From Muribaculum intestinale (GTDB lineage Bacteria; Bacteroidota; Bacteroidia; Bacteroidales; Muribaculaceae), in assembly GCF_002201515.1 (NCBI RefSeq), contig NZ_CP021421.1:3224001-3288000 (forward strand): a stretch of 64,000 nucleotides of DNA, given 5' to 3'. A model generated the notes under the pieces. It was given only the letters and a program-made list of their open reading frames with translations, searched no databases and was not told the origin of the DNA. The position numbers and the translations under genes are program-made. Every line of letters begins with the position of its first letter. The first letter of the stretch is position 1. Shown here piece after piece: positions 1 through 8,721 of the stretch.

Positions 1-177
1 TGATATCGCTAAAAAAGTAAACTCTTGTCGATATTGTGGTTAACAATCGAGTTAATTTAATCAATGTGAATGTCGGGTAATAATCAGCATTTTTGGTTAT
101 TATTATCAAGTGCGAGATTTTCAGCTTCTCGGATTCCGTTCCCGATACTCACTATTTCATCATAAAATTAAAACTAT

Positions 178-549
178 ATGGGAAGAAAATCTAAGCAGGA
201 AATATATTTTGAATCTCATAAAATGACAATCTACGAGTGCTTGAACAGCTATTCGGATAGTCATAAATATTTTGAGGAGGATAAGATGTTTGTCGCTTTG
301 ATGTTAAGCGGATTTTCTGCGGCTATGGCTTACAGACTAAGCTACAAAACATCTGCGACAATGCAAAGTAGCGCGGTGCTTGCCAGTAGGCGTGTCCGTG
401 AGCCTCAGATACAAAAACTATTAGACCGAGTGATTGACTGCGCGGATGGCGGACTACTCTATATCAGCAGAAAAGGCTTCAAGGGGAAAAGGCGTTGGGA
501 AGCATGGCGGGGAAAGCAGGTCAAAAACATTGATACCTCGCCAATCTGA
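178..549 (+). CDS. Terminase small-subunit-like protein (phage remnant?)
   Basis: A 123-residue ORF with an ATG start. Residues about 37-85 (FVALMLSGFSAAMAYRLSYK, then an A-x-x-A-S-R-R-x-R-E-P-x-I-Q-K-L-L stretch) resemble the N-terminal helix-turn-helix of phage terminase small subunits, where a 'FV..YL.GFNA..AYR.AY' segment is followed by 'A..A.RLLR.P.VQ..L'. In phages that domain binds packaging DNA. The family match is from memory of the pattern, so it is an inference. No large terminase or other phage gene is visible in the window, so this is an isolated gene, a remnant, or the edge of an element lying to the left. The C-terminal 40 residues are basic and unrecognised. Confidence 0.5.
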   Translation: MGRKSKQEIYFESHKMTIYECLNSYSDSHKYFEEDKMFVALMLSGFSAAMAYRLSYKTSATMQSSAVLASRRVREPQIQKLLDRVIDCADGGLLYISRKGFKGKRRWEAWRGKQVKNIDTSPI

Positions 550-994
550 AAAAAATAAAATAAAAATTTCGGGGGATGCTGACATACTAAAACCTGCGGC
601 TTCAAAGGGGGGGGCGGGGTATGCTCTGAAAACCTCAACAAAAAATTTTTCAAGGTCACACTCGCCACAAAAATGTGGGCAGCTACTTTTACCCCCTGCA
701 CCCCTTATCAAGATGAGCCGTTGCCAGTCGTGGTGATGGCTCTTTTGCTATTGATGGCAATACTGCGTCCAAGACTGGATTCAGAAGCAGAGTTATGCGG
801 ATTATGCCGCAAAACCTCGACCAGTCCTAATGTGGATTCGATGGCAGGATTATCAACCAACGCAAATCTGCGCTCGTTGAAGTTCCCAAGAAGATGGCGA
901 AAAGCAGGAATCGAAAATCAAAGTTCCGAATAAGTTCCGACCTATAAAAAGAAAAGCACCTACAAATGAATGTAGGTGCTTGATTTTCAATTTG
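550..994. other. Intergenic stretch with no convincing gene
   Basis: About 445 bp between the terminase-like ORF and the first tRNA. It holds a G-rich run (eight G's at about 607-614) and several short overlapping open frames on both strands, none with a recognisable product or a clear start. It may be decayed phage-derived sequence. Confidence 0.4.
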
Positions 995-1068
995 TGGTCC
1001 CACTTGGGCTTGAACCAAGGACTCCCTGATTATGAGTCAGGTGCTCTAACCAACTGAGCTATAGGACC
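995..1068 (-). tRNA. tRNA with CAT anticodon (Met elongator or lysidine-type Ile)
   Basis: Minus-strand cloverleaf of 74 nt beginning GGTCCTATAGCTCAGTTGG. The acceptor stem GGTCCTA pairs with TGGGACC, the discriminator is A, the anticodon loop is CTCATAA and the T loop TTCAAGC. The CAT anticodon does not separate elongator Met from tRNA-Ile2, which needs TilS lysidine modification. CCA is not encoded. Confidence 0.93.
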
Positions 1069-1096
1069 GAAACCATTATAAAAACGGTCAATAAGG

Positions 1097-1184
1097 CGGA
1101 GCGACCGAGATTCGAACTCGGGATACGCTTTTGGCGTATACACGCTTTCCAGGCGTGCCTCTTCAGCCACTCGAGCATCGCTCC
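1097..1184 (-). tRNA. tRNA-Ser(GGA)
   Basis: Minus-strand class II tRNA of 88 nt. The acceptor stem GGAGCGA pairs with TCGCTCC with discriminator G. The anticodon loop CTGGAAA gives GGA. A long variable arm (TATACGC...GCGTAT) is typical of tRNA-Ser. It lies 28 bp upstream of the CAT tRNA, so the two are probably co-transcribed. Confidence 0.95.
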
Positions 1185-1375
1185 ATAGTATGCTTTCGCA
1201 TTGTGAAAGCTCTCTTGCTTTCTGAATTGGACGACACCTTTCCAGCGCCCCTCTCAAATCGAATGCAAAGTTAACGGATTTTACGCTATCTGCAATGCAT
1301 ATTGCGTTAATAAAAGTTAACACGCCCGATGTTTTTTAATTCTCTCCTATAAACCAAAGAGATACAATCACACAG

Positions 1376-1603
1376 TCATTTCTTACAGGAACCACCTCCA
1401 CTGCATCCAGACGAACGTCTGCCACACACTTCGGATTTTGCCGATGAACATTTATCGGCAAGTTCGCACCCACAACACTCCTTTTTCTCGGAGACTCGCT
1501 TAACATAGCGCATAATTGCATTTATTGCAAATATGACAGCCGCAATAACAATCAGCGCCACCCATACCCATTGCAGCAGGTAGGCGTCGGTCATCAATGC
1601 CAT
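1376..1603 (-). CDS. Small Cys-rich membrane protein (FeoB-associated-like)
   Basis: A 75-residue protein from the ATG at 1603; a TTG two codons upstream is less likely. It has one N-terminal transmembrane helix (about residues 8-30, WVWVALIVIAAVIFAI), a short basic linker, then a Cys-rich tail with CCGCELADKC, C-G-R and SGCSGGGSC (seven cysteines). This layout resembles the FeoB-associated Cys-rich membrane proteins (PF12669-like), thought to help ferrous-iron uptake, but no feoA/feoB is present here. The start is 2 bp after the NUDIX stop, so it is the last gene of that operon. Metal binding by the tail is an inference. Confidence 0.6.
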   Translation of the reverse strand: MALMTDAYLLQWVWVALIVIAAVIFAINAIMRYVKRVSEKKECCGCELADKCSSAKSEVCGRRSSGCSGGGSCKK

Positions 1604-1605
1604 AA

Positions 1606-2112
1606 TCAATCAAGATATTTTCTTATAATACTAAATTCCTGTTCAAAATTTGGAGTAAACACTCCGGTTCCTATCGCACATTCAATCTCGGCAAGCGGCC
1701 AAAAACGGCCTTCGCTTATCTCAACAGGATCCGGCACAATCGTCGTTTCCTCCCCGATTATAACAATAAACGGATTGATTAGTTCACGCTCACGGTCCGA
1801 ACAGAATACATACGGAGGCAGAGCCGTCATCTCAAATCCGGTCAGACCAAGTTCCTCGCGGGCCTCTCTGCGGAGTGCCTCCTCCGTACTTTCGCCAAAG
1901 TCCACATGTCCGCCTACAGCCGTATCCCATTTCCCCGGCTGTATATCCTTAGTCATTGCCCTTTTCTGCAGATAAAGCGTATGTCCCGCCCCGATTACAT
2001 GAAGATGCACCACAGGATGCAGCAGCATGGAACCACCGTGACATTCTCTGCGCGTAGCCTTTCCAACAACCCTTCCGTCAGGCTCAACAATCGGAAATAT
2101 CTCATCGTTCAT
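1606..2112 (-). CDS. NUDIX hydrolase (Idi/YfcD-like)
   Basis: About 168 residues from the ATG at 2112 (MNDEIFPIV); an upstream in-frame start would add 16 unlikely residues. A full Nudix box is present: G-H-V-D-F-G-E-S-T-E-E-A-L-R then REAREELGL. The catalytic glutamates of RExxEE bind the metal used to hydrolyse a nucleoside-diphosphate-linked substrate. The N-terminal 'EPDGRVVGKATRRECH' followed by 'HPVVHLHV' is the pattern of the YfcD/isopentenyl-isomerase-like branch of the superfamily. It lies 62 bp downstream of topB on the same strand. The substrate cannot be told from sequence. Confidence 0.88.
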   Translation of the reverse strand: MNDEIFPIVEPDGRVVGKATRRECHGGSMLLHPVVHLHVIGAGHTLYLQKRAMTKDIQPGKWDTAVGGHVDFGESTEEALRREAREELGLTGFEMTALPPYVFCSDRERELINPFIVIIGEETTIVPDPVEISEGRFWPLAEIECAIGTGVFTPNFEQEFSIIRKYLD

Positions 2113-2174
2113 AACATAATTATTATAAGAGCATGTTTCATAACAGGCAATATATGCCACGCGCTATGCGACAG

Positions 2175-4271
2175 CTACTTCGCCTGCTTCTTTGAAAAAT
2201 TCTTCTTCACCATGTCACGCAACCTGCCCGGAGTTGCATCCTGTGGATATTGCGCGAAATCAAGACGCAGCGTACACCCCTCTCTGAAACGGCTGCACCC
2301 ATAGGCCGTGCGTCCTTTGAGCAGATGCCCCTCGCCGCATAACGGGCATGCAATCTCTTCGATACTTTTAATACGGGGAGCACGCGGCTTAGGAGGCTTG
2401 GGCGTCTCAACGCCATCAGCACCCTCGGCACTGCCACTGCTCTTGCCTCCCGGAGGAGGAGCCGAACCGGTGTCAATGCGCCGCATGGAGTTGTCGCTCA
2501 ACACATTGTGTACAATCTGCACCATTAGTTCCTTAAGCTCGGCAATAAACTCAGCCGCCGAAAACTCTCCGCGCTCGATACGTCGCAACTTATTCTCCCA
2601 CAGACCGGTAAGTTTGGCACTCTTGAGCAGTTCCTCATTTATGGTAGCTATTAGTTCGATTCCGGCAGGAAGAGCCGTGATACTTTTCCCCTTGCGGGCG
2701 ATATAATGCCGCTTGAACAGAGTCTCGATAATGGCTGCCCGGGTCGACGGACGCCCAATGCCGTTCTCCTTCATAGCCTCACGCAAGTCCTCGTCGTCAA
2801 CCGTCTTTCCGGCCGACTCCATGGCGCGCAGAAGCGTACCTTCGGTATACAGTTTCGGTGGCTGAGTCTGCTTTTTTGTGGCCGAGGGAGTATGCGGTCC
2901 CGACTCTCCGACAACAAACGGAGGCAGGATTCCATCAGCCGACTCACCGCTTGAAGCATCGCCCTGCTCCTGCGTCTTCTTGTCCTTGTCGGCAAAAAGC
3001 GCACGCCAGCCCGGACTCTCTATCACCTTTCCCGTAGCCTTGAAAGCCACATCTGCGGCATCGGCCATCACGGTTGTCTGCCGGAACTGACAGTCGGGAT
3101 AAAATGCGGCAATGAAACGCATCGCGACAAGATGATACAAATCACGCTCACGCCCTACAAGAGCCGACGGCGACTGACCGGTAGGGATAATGGCATGGTG
3201 GTCCGTAACCTTTGAATTGTCAAATACCTTTTTCGATTTGGGCAGCTTCGCGGCAAGCACAGGCTCCGTCCAACGGGCATATGGAGTCATACGGCGCATG
3301 ATATCAGGCACCTTCGGATATATATCGTCACTCAGATAAGTGGTGTCGACACGCGGATACGTAGTCACCTTCTTCTCATAAAGCGACTGAATGGTCTTGA
3401 GAGTATCGTCGGCCGTCCACCCCCACTTGCGGTTACACTCCACCTGGAGCGAAGTAAGATCAAACAATCGCGGAGGCGCCTCGCGTCCCTTTTTGTCGGC
3501 AACGTCGCGTATCACCAGCGGCACGGCAGAGATACGCCCTACCACAGCCTGAGCCTCGTCCTCCGTCTTGAACCGTCCATCGACTGCACTGAATGTTGCG
3601 TCGCGATACACCGTCTTGAGCTCCCAGTAATCCTGAGGAGTGAAATTATCAATCTCATTCTGCCGCTGCACTATAAGCGCCAGCGTCGGGGTCTGCACAC
3701 GCCCTATAGACAGTACATTGCCGGGCGACGAGTATTTGAGCGAATAAAGACGCGTGCCGTTCATGCCGAGAATCCAGTCGCCTATGGCACGCGACAGGCC
3801 GGCATGATACAGACGGTCATAATCCCGCTGGGGCTTCAAATCCCGGAATCCCTCCCGTATCGACTCATCGGTAAGCGAACTGATCCACAGACGCCTCACC
3901 GGACACCTGGTCTCGGCGAGCTGCATCACCCAGCGCTGTATCAGTTCACCCTCCTGGCCGGCATCACCACAGTTGATTACCTCGTCGGCCTCCGCGATAA
4001 GCGAGCGTATGACGTTGAACTGACGTTCGATGCCGGCATCGGGTATCAGTTTTATGCCAAACCGCTGAGGCAGCATCGGCAACGCACCGAGCGACCACCG
4101 CTTCCACAGGTCGGTATAATCGGCAGGCTCCTTAAGCGTACAGAGATGTCCGAATGTCCACGTAACCCTATAGCCGGCGCCCTCGTAATATCCGTCACGC
4201 TTCACATCAGCCCCCAGTATGGCGGCGATATCCTTGGCTACCGACGGTTTCTCGGTAATACACACTTTCAT
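2175..4271 (-). CDS. topB: DNA topoisomerase III (type IA)
   Basis: A 698-residue type IA topoisomerase. The N-terminal TOPRIM domain starts CITEKPSVAKDIAAILGA, followed by the acidic 'CGDAGQEGELI' metal site. The active-site tyrosine lies in TTYPRVDTTYL (about residue 310). Further family blocks are 'SIGRVQTPTLALIV' and 'GIGRPSTRAAII'. The C-terminus carries one zinc-finger-like repeat (CPLCGEGHLL...CSRFREGC) after a Pro/Gly-rich linker. The enzyme nicks and passes single strands and resolves late replication and recombination intermediates. Its start overlaps the preceding gene by 4 bp (ATGA), so it is translationally coupled to the mazG operon. TopB proteins are also common on conjugative elements, but neighbours here are chromosomal. 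Confidence 0.95.
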   Translation of the reverse strand: MKVCITEKPSVAKDIAAILGADVKRDGYYEGAGYRVTWTFGHLCTLKEPADYTDLWKRWSLGALPMLPQRFGIKLIPDAGIERQFNVIRSLIAEADEVINCGDAGQEGELIQRWVMQLAETRCPVRRLWISSLTDESIREGFRDLKPQRDYDRLYHAGLSRAIGDWILGMNGTRLYSLKYSSPGNVLSIGRVQTPTLALIVQRQNEIDNFTPQDYWELKTVYRDATFSAVDGRFKTEDEAQAVVGRISAVPLVIRDVADKKGREAPPRLFDLTSLQVECNRKWGWTADDTLKTIQSLYEKKVTTYPRVDTTYLSDDIYPKVPDIMRRMTPYARWTEPVLAAKLPKSKKVFDNSKVTDHHAIIPTGQSPSALVGRERDLYHLVAMRFIAAFYPDCQFRQTTVMADAADVAFKATGKVIESPGWRALFADKDKKTQEQGDASSGESADGILPPFVVGESGPHTPSATKKQTQPPKLYTEGTLLRAMESAGKTVDDEDLREAMKENGIGRPSTRAAIIETLFKRHYIARKGKSITALPAGIELIATINEELLKSAKLTGLWENKLRRIERGEFSAAEFIAELKELMVQIVHNVLSDNSMRRIDTGSAPPPGGKSSGSAEGADGVETPKPPKPRAPRIKSIEEIACPLCGEGHLLKGRTAYGCSRFREGCTLRLDFAQYPQDATPGRLRDMVKKNFSKKQAK

Positions 4272-4687
4272 GGCCGGTCAATGCGCATCGTGTCGACTCC
4301 TCGCGGGGTATTTATCGTAATCACTCCATCCCTTACCGGAGCCATTGCTTCAAAGTCGATTTCTACAGCAATCACACCATCCTCCTCCCACTGAAACCAG
4401 CGACTGAAGTCAACGCCGTCGATATCGACAGCCTCATGCGCGTTGCTGCCCGCAGTCAGCGTCATAGCATCGATGCGCTGCGACGTATGGGGCGTGCCTA
4501 TAAGTTTGCCGTACACACGGGTAAGGTCCTGACGATAGTCGATGCTGTCGACCACCAGAGTTATATGCTGCGATGCAGTGGTTCTGTACCGGCGTTCCAC
4601 ATGGGCCTGAGCCACGAGCACGGCCACAAACAGCGCCACCACACATCCTATAAATATGCCTACACGGCGTTTACCGGAATTGCTCAT
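4268..4687 (-). CDS. Hypothetical membrane-anchored protein
   Basis: A 139-residue protein with a basic start (MSNSGKRR) and one transmembrane segment (VGIFIGCVVALFVAVLVAQA, residues 9-28), then a soluble region predicted to face the periplasm. I do not recognise a family. The soluble part is rich in short beta-like stretches ('HITLVVDSIDYRQDLTRVYG', 'GVITINTPRG'). It overlaps mazG and topB by 4 bp on each side, so it is translated as part of that operon. The link between mazG and topB may simply be shared transcription. Confidence 0.75.
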   Translation of the reverse strand: MSNSGKRRVGIFIGCVVALFVAVLVAQAHVERRYRTTASQHITLVVDSIDYRQDLTRVYGKLIGTPHTSQRIDAMTLTAGSNAHEAVDIDGVDFSRWFQWEEDGVIAVEIDFEAMAPVRDGVITINTPRGVDTMRIDRP

Positions 4688-5493
4688 TTTACATCCTCTT
4701 GCCGTTTTACTTCAAGTGATTTAGCCTCGTTCCAAAGAGCGTCCATCTCATCAAGCGACATGTCGCGCAGCGAACGTCCCTTCTCCGTAGCCCCCTTCTC
4801 GACATAGCCGAAGCGGGATATAAACTTTTGGTTGGTACGTTCAAGAGCGTTTTCCGGATTGATGCCATACTTGCGGGCGGCGTTGATTATGCTGAACAGC
4901 ACATCGCCAAGCTCCGATTCCATCCGCTCGCGGTCTCCGGCCAAGGCCTCGGCCTCAAACTCCGCCACCTCTTCCTTCACCTTGTCCCACACATCGGCAT
5001 TATCATGCCAGTCAAACCCCACATTGGCGGCTTTCTCCTGTATGCGGTAAGCCTTTATAAGCGCAGGCAGCGACGAAGGCACGCCGGCAAGCACCGTCCG
5101 GTTGCCACCCTTCTCCTTCAGCTTTATCTCCTCCCAGCGCTGCTCCACAGCATGCGAGTCGGCCGCCTTGGCCTCACCGAACACATGGGGATGACGGAAA
5201 ATCAGCTTGTTGTTGAGCGACGTGGCCACATCTCCGATGTCAAACACCCCCTTCTCCTCCCCTATCTTGGCATAGAAAAGTATATGGAGAAGGACATCGC
5301 CAAGCTCCTTGCAGATATTGGCGTTGTCCTCATTGAGCAGAGCCTCGCATAGCTCATATGTTTCTTCAATTGTATTCGGGCGCAGCGACTGATTGGTCTG
5401 CTTGCGGTCCCACGGACACTCGACACGCAGACGTTCGAGAGTGTCTATAACCCGGCCGATAGCCTCGATTTTTTCCTGACGTGAGTGACTCAT
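4684..5493 (-). CDS. mazG: Nucleoside triphosphate pyrophosphohydrolase MazG
   Basis: A 269-residue MazG with two tandem all-alpha domains. The first has CPWDRKQTNQSLRPNTIEET and the metal-binding EETYE...KELGD pattern; the second has EEVAEFEAE...ESELGD. The conserved FRHPHVFG segment sits after the first domain. It cleaves NTPs and dNTPs, including damaged ones, to NMP and pyrophosphate. The ATG at 5493 is preferred to a TTG three codons upstream. It is the first gene of a minus-strand operon running through topB and the NUDIX gene. Confidence 0.95.
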   Translation of the reverse strand: MSHSRQEKIEAIGRVIDTLERLRVECPWDRKQTNQSLRPNTIEETYELCEALLNEDNANICKELGDVLLHILFYAKIGEEKGVFDIGDVATSLNNKLIFRHPHVFGEAKAADSHAVEQRWEEIKLKEKGGNRTVLAGVPSSLPALIKAYRIQEKAANVGFDWHDNADVWDKVKEEVAEFEAEALAGDRERMESELGDVLFSIINAARKYGINPENALERTNQKFISRFGYVEKGATEKGRSLRDMSLDEMDALWNEAKSLEVKRQEDVK

Positions 5494-5689
5494 CTTTTGC
5501 AAGAGATTTCAATGACAGTGAGAATCAGATACTTTCCGGCATACCGGCAATTACACCTTGTCCGGCTGCCACGACAGCCATCCGGCCATCGCAACAGCAA
5601 AGTTAATCATAATTGCCGACATTCCCAACTGCCATCTCAACATCGCGTCACACAGCCCGCACTCCCGCAGCCACTCCGACGCCCCGGCA

Positions 5690-5716
5690 CGAGGCAGGCC
5701 CACAGGGCCTACCTCG
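5690..5716 (-). terminator. Inverted repeat at the 3' end of the LRR gene
   Basis: A 12-bp inverted repeat (CGAGGCAGGCCC / GGGCCTACCTCG, one mismatch, 3-nt loop) overlaps the stop codon of the minus-strand LRR gene. There is no clear T run after it, so terminator function is only a suggestion. Confidence 0.4.
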
Positions 5717-7067
5717 CCAGCTCCTTCCTCACGCTGCCGTCGGAATACCTTACGACCACCACTCCACGGTATTCACCATCGACAGGTCGCCCATTGATAT
5801 CATAACGGCCGGTCTCTACGGCCTGTATGTCCGACGACACATTGTCAATACCGCTCGCCTCAAGATCCGACAGCGTATATATCTGCGTAAAGTTCTTCCA
5901 GCCGGGAGCCGATCTATATGCATCCACCGAGCCGTCGGGCACATACAGCGGTATACGAGAAGAAAACTCCGGGTGACAAAGTATCGGCTCGGTCCGCAAA
6001 GGCTCGTCCGTCAGTTCGCCGGTATCTTCATCACGCTTGTATTCCATGACAATTGCCGGAGGCTCAGGATTTTTAGACACCAGACGTTCAAGGCACACTT
6101 CTGCCTGATAAGACACATCCTTAGTATACTCTCGGACAAAACGGCCGGAACTTATGTAATAAGGCGGAAATAAACAAACAGTAGCACCCTCATAATCAAG
6201 AGTCTTTAGCACTTCCAATGCAGGGCCGAAAGCTAATTCACCTACCTCCTTCACCGACTCGGGAACAACTATCTCTTTGGCCGACATGGCATACATAGCC
6301 TTTACTCCGATATGAGTCAACGATTTGGCCTGCGACATGTCCACATCAAAATCTCCGCAGCAAAACGCCATATCTCCTATATATTCCACTTTTTCAGTCA
6401 CAATGAGCGGAGTCTCAATATCAACCACCCCCACACAGGCCGAGTCGGCGATATGCTTCAGACTCAACGGTAATACCACCGACTCAAATCCCCAAAAAAG
6501 CCTATATTTGACATTCTTTATTTCTTCGTACCTTTTTTCCTTGCTAGAGTTATCATAAAAAGAATTACCATAAGATTTATCCACACTCAAAACATTTGAG
6601 TAATCGGAATCATAATAAAATCTATACCAATATTCCATTTCCTCATATGGTCTCGGCTCTATTCTGTACAGCGACAGTACATCAAAATTTTTTTTCTCAA
6701 GCATTAACGTAGGCGTATGCATATGACACGGACCATCACTTACCAATGGTATTGATTCCCATGGCTTCTCATTCTCATCAAATGGAACGATACTTATAGT
6801 TGACGGTATCTCAAGCACCGGTACCGAATGTGATAGTCCCAAAAAATTGTAGGGAGTCGCATTCCAAGTGTCATAATAAAGGTTCTGTATTTTTACCTGA
6901 AGCCCTCCAGACTCTTCCCACATAGCACATGTATATGGATAGTAGTAAGGCTCATGCGTACCCTTCCAATAAGCCATCTTGCGTCCTTCACTTCTCCATT
7001 GATAAGCATCGCAGACACCTATACCGGATATGATACATATAACTAACAGTAATCTTCTCATACTCAT
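5709..7067 (-). CDS. Secreted BspA-type leucine-rich repeat protein
   Basis: A 452-residue exported protein with signal peptide MRRLLLVICIISGIGVCDA. Residues about 205-290 hold degenerate LRR_5 (BspA/treponemal) repeats: 'LPLSLKHIADSAC', 'LIVTEKVEYIGDMAFC', 'LTHIGVKAMY', 'IVVPESVKEVGELAF'. The last 45 residues (about YDINGRPVDGEYRGVVVVRY) look like the C-terminal tail found on many secreted Bacteroidales proteins, possibly a T9SS-type sorting domain. Such proteins are usually surface-exposed and adhesive. The N-terminal 200 residues match no family I know. It stands alone, with a small unassigned ORF just upstream. Confidence 0.8.
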   Translation of the reverse strand: MSMRRLLLVICIISGIGVCDAYQWRSEGRKMAYWKGTHEPYYYPYTCAMWEESGGLQVKIQNLYYDTWNATPYNFLGLSHSVPVLEIPSTISIVPFDENEKPWESIPLVSDGPCHMHTPTLMLEKKNFDVLSLYRIEPRPYEEMEYWYRFYYDSDYSNVLSVDKSYGNSFYDNSSKEKRYEEIKNVKYRLFWGFESVVLPLSLKHIADSACVGVVDIETPLIVTEKVEYIGDMAFCCGDFDVDMSQAKSLTHIGVKAMYAMSAKEIVVPESVKEVGELAFGPALEVLKTLDYEGATVCLFPPYYISSGRFVREYTKDVSYQAEVCLERLVSKNPEPPAIVMEYKRDEDTGELTDEPLRTEPILCHPEFSSRIPLYVPDGSVDAYRSAPGWKNFTQIYTLSDLEASGIDNVSSDIQAVETGRYDINGRPVDGEYRGVVVVRYSDGSVRKELAR

Positions 7068-7073
7068 AATATA

Positions 7074-7238
7074 TTAAATTAATTGATTGCCACACGACAC
7101 GTGGGCATCATTGCGCAATATGATTTCGGTATTATCCGGAAGCTCGATATTGTCATTAAGCGTTTCATCGCTCTGAAACAAATACCGATTGCTACCAACA
7201 TAATTAATTGACATTGATATAGGGCGCATGACATCCAT
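7074..7238 (-). CDS. Small ORF (54 aa), possible leader or remnant
   Basis: Open frame from an ATG at 7238 (MDVMRPISMSINYV...) to a TAA at 7074, ending six bases before the ATG of the LRR gene. It has no signal peptide and no family I recognise. Coupling to the next gene would fit the tiny gap, but it may also be chance or the tail of a decayed gene. A TATATTTG box lies at 7273-7280 on this strand, without a well-spaced -33 element. Confidence 0.25.
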   Translation of the reverse strand: MDVMRPISMSINYVGSNRYLFQSDETLNDNIELPDNTEIILRNDAHVSCGNQLI

Positions 7239-7477
7239 AAGCAATCATTTTAAATATTATTAGCAATAATCGCAAATATAGCGGTAATTTTATATAAAAT
7301 CAGCACTATTGCCAAAAGCATTTAATATTTAACCTTAATTAACCCACCGGACAGCAAAAGCGCCCGATGCCTTGTGGCAACGGACGCTTTTTGCAGATTA
7401 TCAGTCGATTTGGCGGCTAACTGTAATTTACGCGCCGCCGGAGACTGAATGTATGGTTATATATCACGTCTGCGACA
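7239..7477. other. AT-rich gap between sialidase and the small ORF
   Basis: About 240 bp with no further ORF. It holds the sialidase terminator (7356-7391) and a -7-like box at 7273-7280 on the minus strand. Confidence 0.5.
7356..7391 (-). terminator. Probable terminator of the GH3-sialidase transcript
   Basis: Stem of 16 bp with two mismatches (AAAAGCGCCCGATGCC / GGCAACGGACGCTTTT) and a TTGT loop, lying 87 bp downstream of the sialidase stop. The arm ends in T's when read on the minus strand. Confidence 0.65.
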
Positions 7478-8641
7478 CTATTTCTTGTCGCCGGCGAGAA
7501 TCACTTCGATAGGCATGCGTGTATACCATATGTCGTAGCTGTAGTGGCCGTTGGCGCTCTCTTCAGTGAGGATGCCGATACTGCCGTCGGGCAGAATTGT
7601 CATCGACGAGTAAGCCGACGGAATGGTTACCACGGTCTTCTTCACAGGCCATGTCTTGCCGCCATCCTTGCTCACATAGATAGCCACATTGTTGCGGCCG
7701 TTGGGGTCGCCGGGAAGCGACTGCAGCAGCAGGTCGTGGCCGTCGCGGTTGTAGCGGATGATGTCGCCGTTGCATCGCGGATCGGGCAGACCCTCCATAG
7801 GCACAGGGTCGCTCCAGGTCTCGCCGCGGTCGTGAGAATACGAGAACTTGCGGAGCGAGCCGAAACGGTTCCGTATGCTCATTATCAGCGACCCGTCGGC
7901 AAGCTGCACTATCTTCGACTCGTCACCGTCGGCAGTGGCCGGATTCTTCGACACCATCCATGTCTTGCCGCAGTCGTCGGAATAGATAGCATACACCTTG
8001 AAGCACGGATTCTCCTTCTCGCGCACTACAAGCGGAAACATTATGCGCCCGTTGTCGAGCTGAGTGGCACGTCCCGACGAGGCAAAGGCGCTTGTGCATT
8101 TTATCGGCTGCTTGCCCGAAGGGTCGGTGGTAAGTATCTGAGGATTGATGTCGAGTATTGGCCCCCAGGTCAGTCCGTTGTCCTTACTGCGGGCAACGCT
8201 GATATGCGCCGGACTCTCCTGCCACAGGCCGTTGCCATGGCTGAATATCGCAAGGATATCGCCCGATTTCTGATCCACCACAAGAGCGGGGTCACCACAT
8301 CCGCCTATCTCATCGTGAGCGGCCACTGTGACATATTCGCTCCATGTGCGGCCGCCGTCGGTACTGCGGCGCGACACCACATCGATTTTGGCCGGAAGGT
8401 CGCCGTTGTGCTCTATACGCTTGTCTGCCACTGTGACGAGCGAACCGTCTTTTGCGGTGACTATCGCCGGGATACGGTAGAATTTCGAACCATAGTCGCC
8501 GGGGCGGTATACAAGCGCGCGCTCTACCCCGTCGGCCCACTCCGCGGTATGCACCTGTTGGGCGGAAATTCCCATACTGCCGAACATCAACATCGAAAAC
8601 GCCGAAACACGGATTGCATACTTCATGGATGATTTAATCAT
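7478..8641 (-). CDS. nanH: Secreted exo-alpha-sialidase (GH33)
   Basis: About 387 residues from the ATG at 8641 (MIKSSMKYAIRV), giving a signal peptide ending near GISAQ. Upstream in-frame codons are unlikely to be translated. The substrate-binding arginine is in YRIPAIV. Five Asp-boxes (S-x-D-x-G-x-T-W) are visible: STDGGRTW, SKDNGLTW, SDDCGKTW, SHDRGETW and SKDGGKTW, diagnostic of the six-bladed sialidase propeller. It releases terminal sialic acid from host glycoproteins in the periplasm or at the surface. It lies 80 bp downstream of the GH3 gene on the same strand, so both probably serve glycan use. No nanA/nanE genes are in the window. Confidence 0.93.
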   Translation of the reverse strand: MIKSSMKYAIRVSAFSMLMFGSMGISAQQVHTAEWADGVERALVYRPGDYGSKFYRIPAIVTAKDGSLVTVADKRIEHNGDLPAKIDVVSRRSTDGGRTWSEYVTVAAHDEIGGCGDPALVVDQKSGDILAIFSHGNGLWQESPAHISVARSKDNGLTWGPILDINPQILTTDPSGKQPIKCTSAFASSGRATQLDNGRIMFPLVVREKENPCFKVYAIYSDDCGKTWMVSKNPATADGDESKIVQLADGSLIMSIRNRFGSLRKFSYSHDRGETWSDPVPMEGLPDPRCNGDIIRYNRDGHDLLLQSLPGDPNGRNNVAIYVSKDGGKTWPVKKTVVTIPSAYSSMTILPDGSIGILTEESANGHYSYDIWYTRMPIEVILAGDKK

Positions 8642-8721
8642 GTCGTTTAAGGTATTACAGTTAGTATAATTTTCATAATTTCCACAAAGATAATACATTT
8701 TAATCAATTATACCTAATAAA

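Noticed and set aside
673..933. 86-codon plus-strand ORF after the terminase-like gene
   Set aside because: No start context, no domain, and overlapping frames of similar length on the other strand.
7544..8632. A 362-codon open frame on the plus strand opposite the sialidase gene
   Set aside because: The minus-strand frame has five Asp-boxes and a signal peptide. The opposite frame has no recognisable domain and arises from the codon bias of the real gene.
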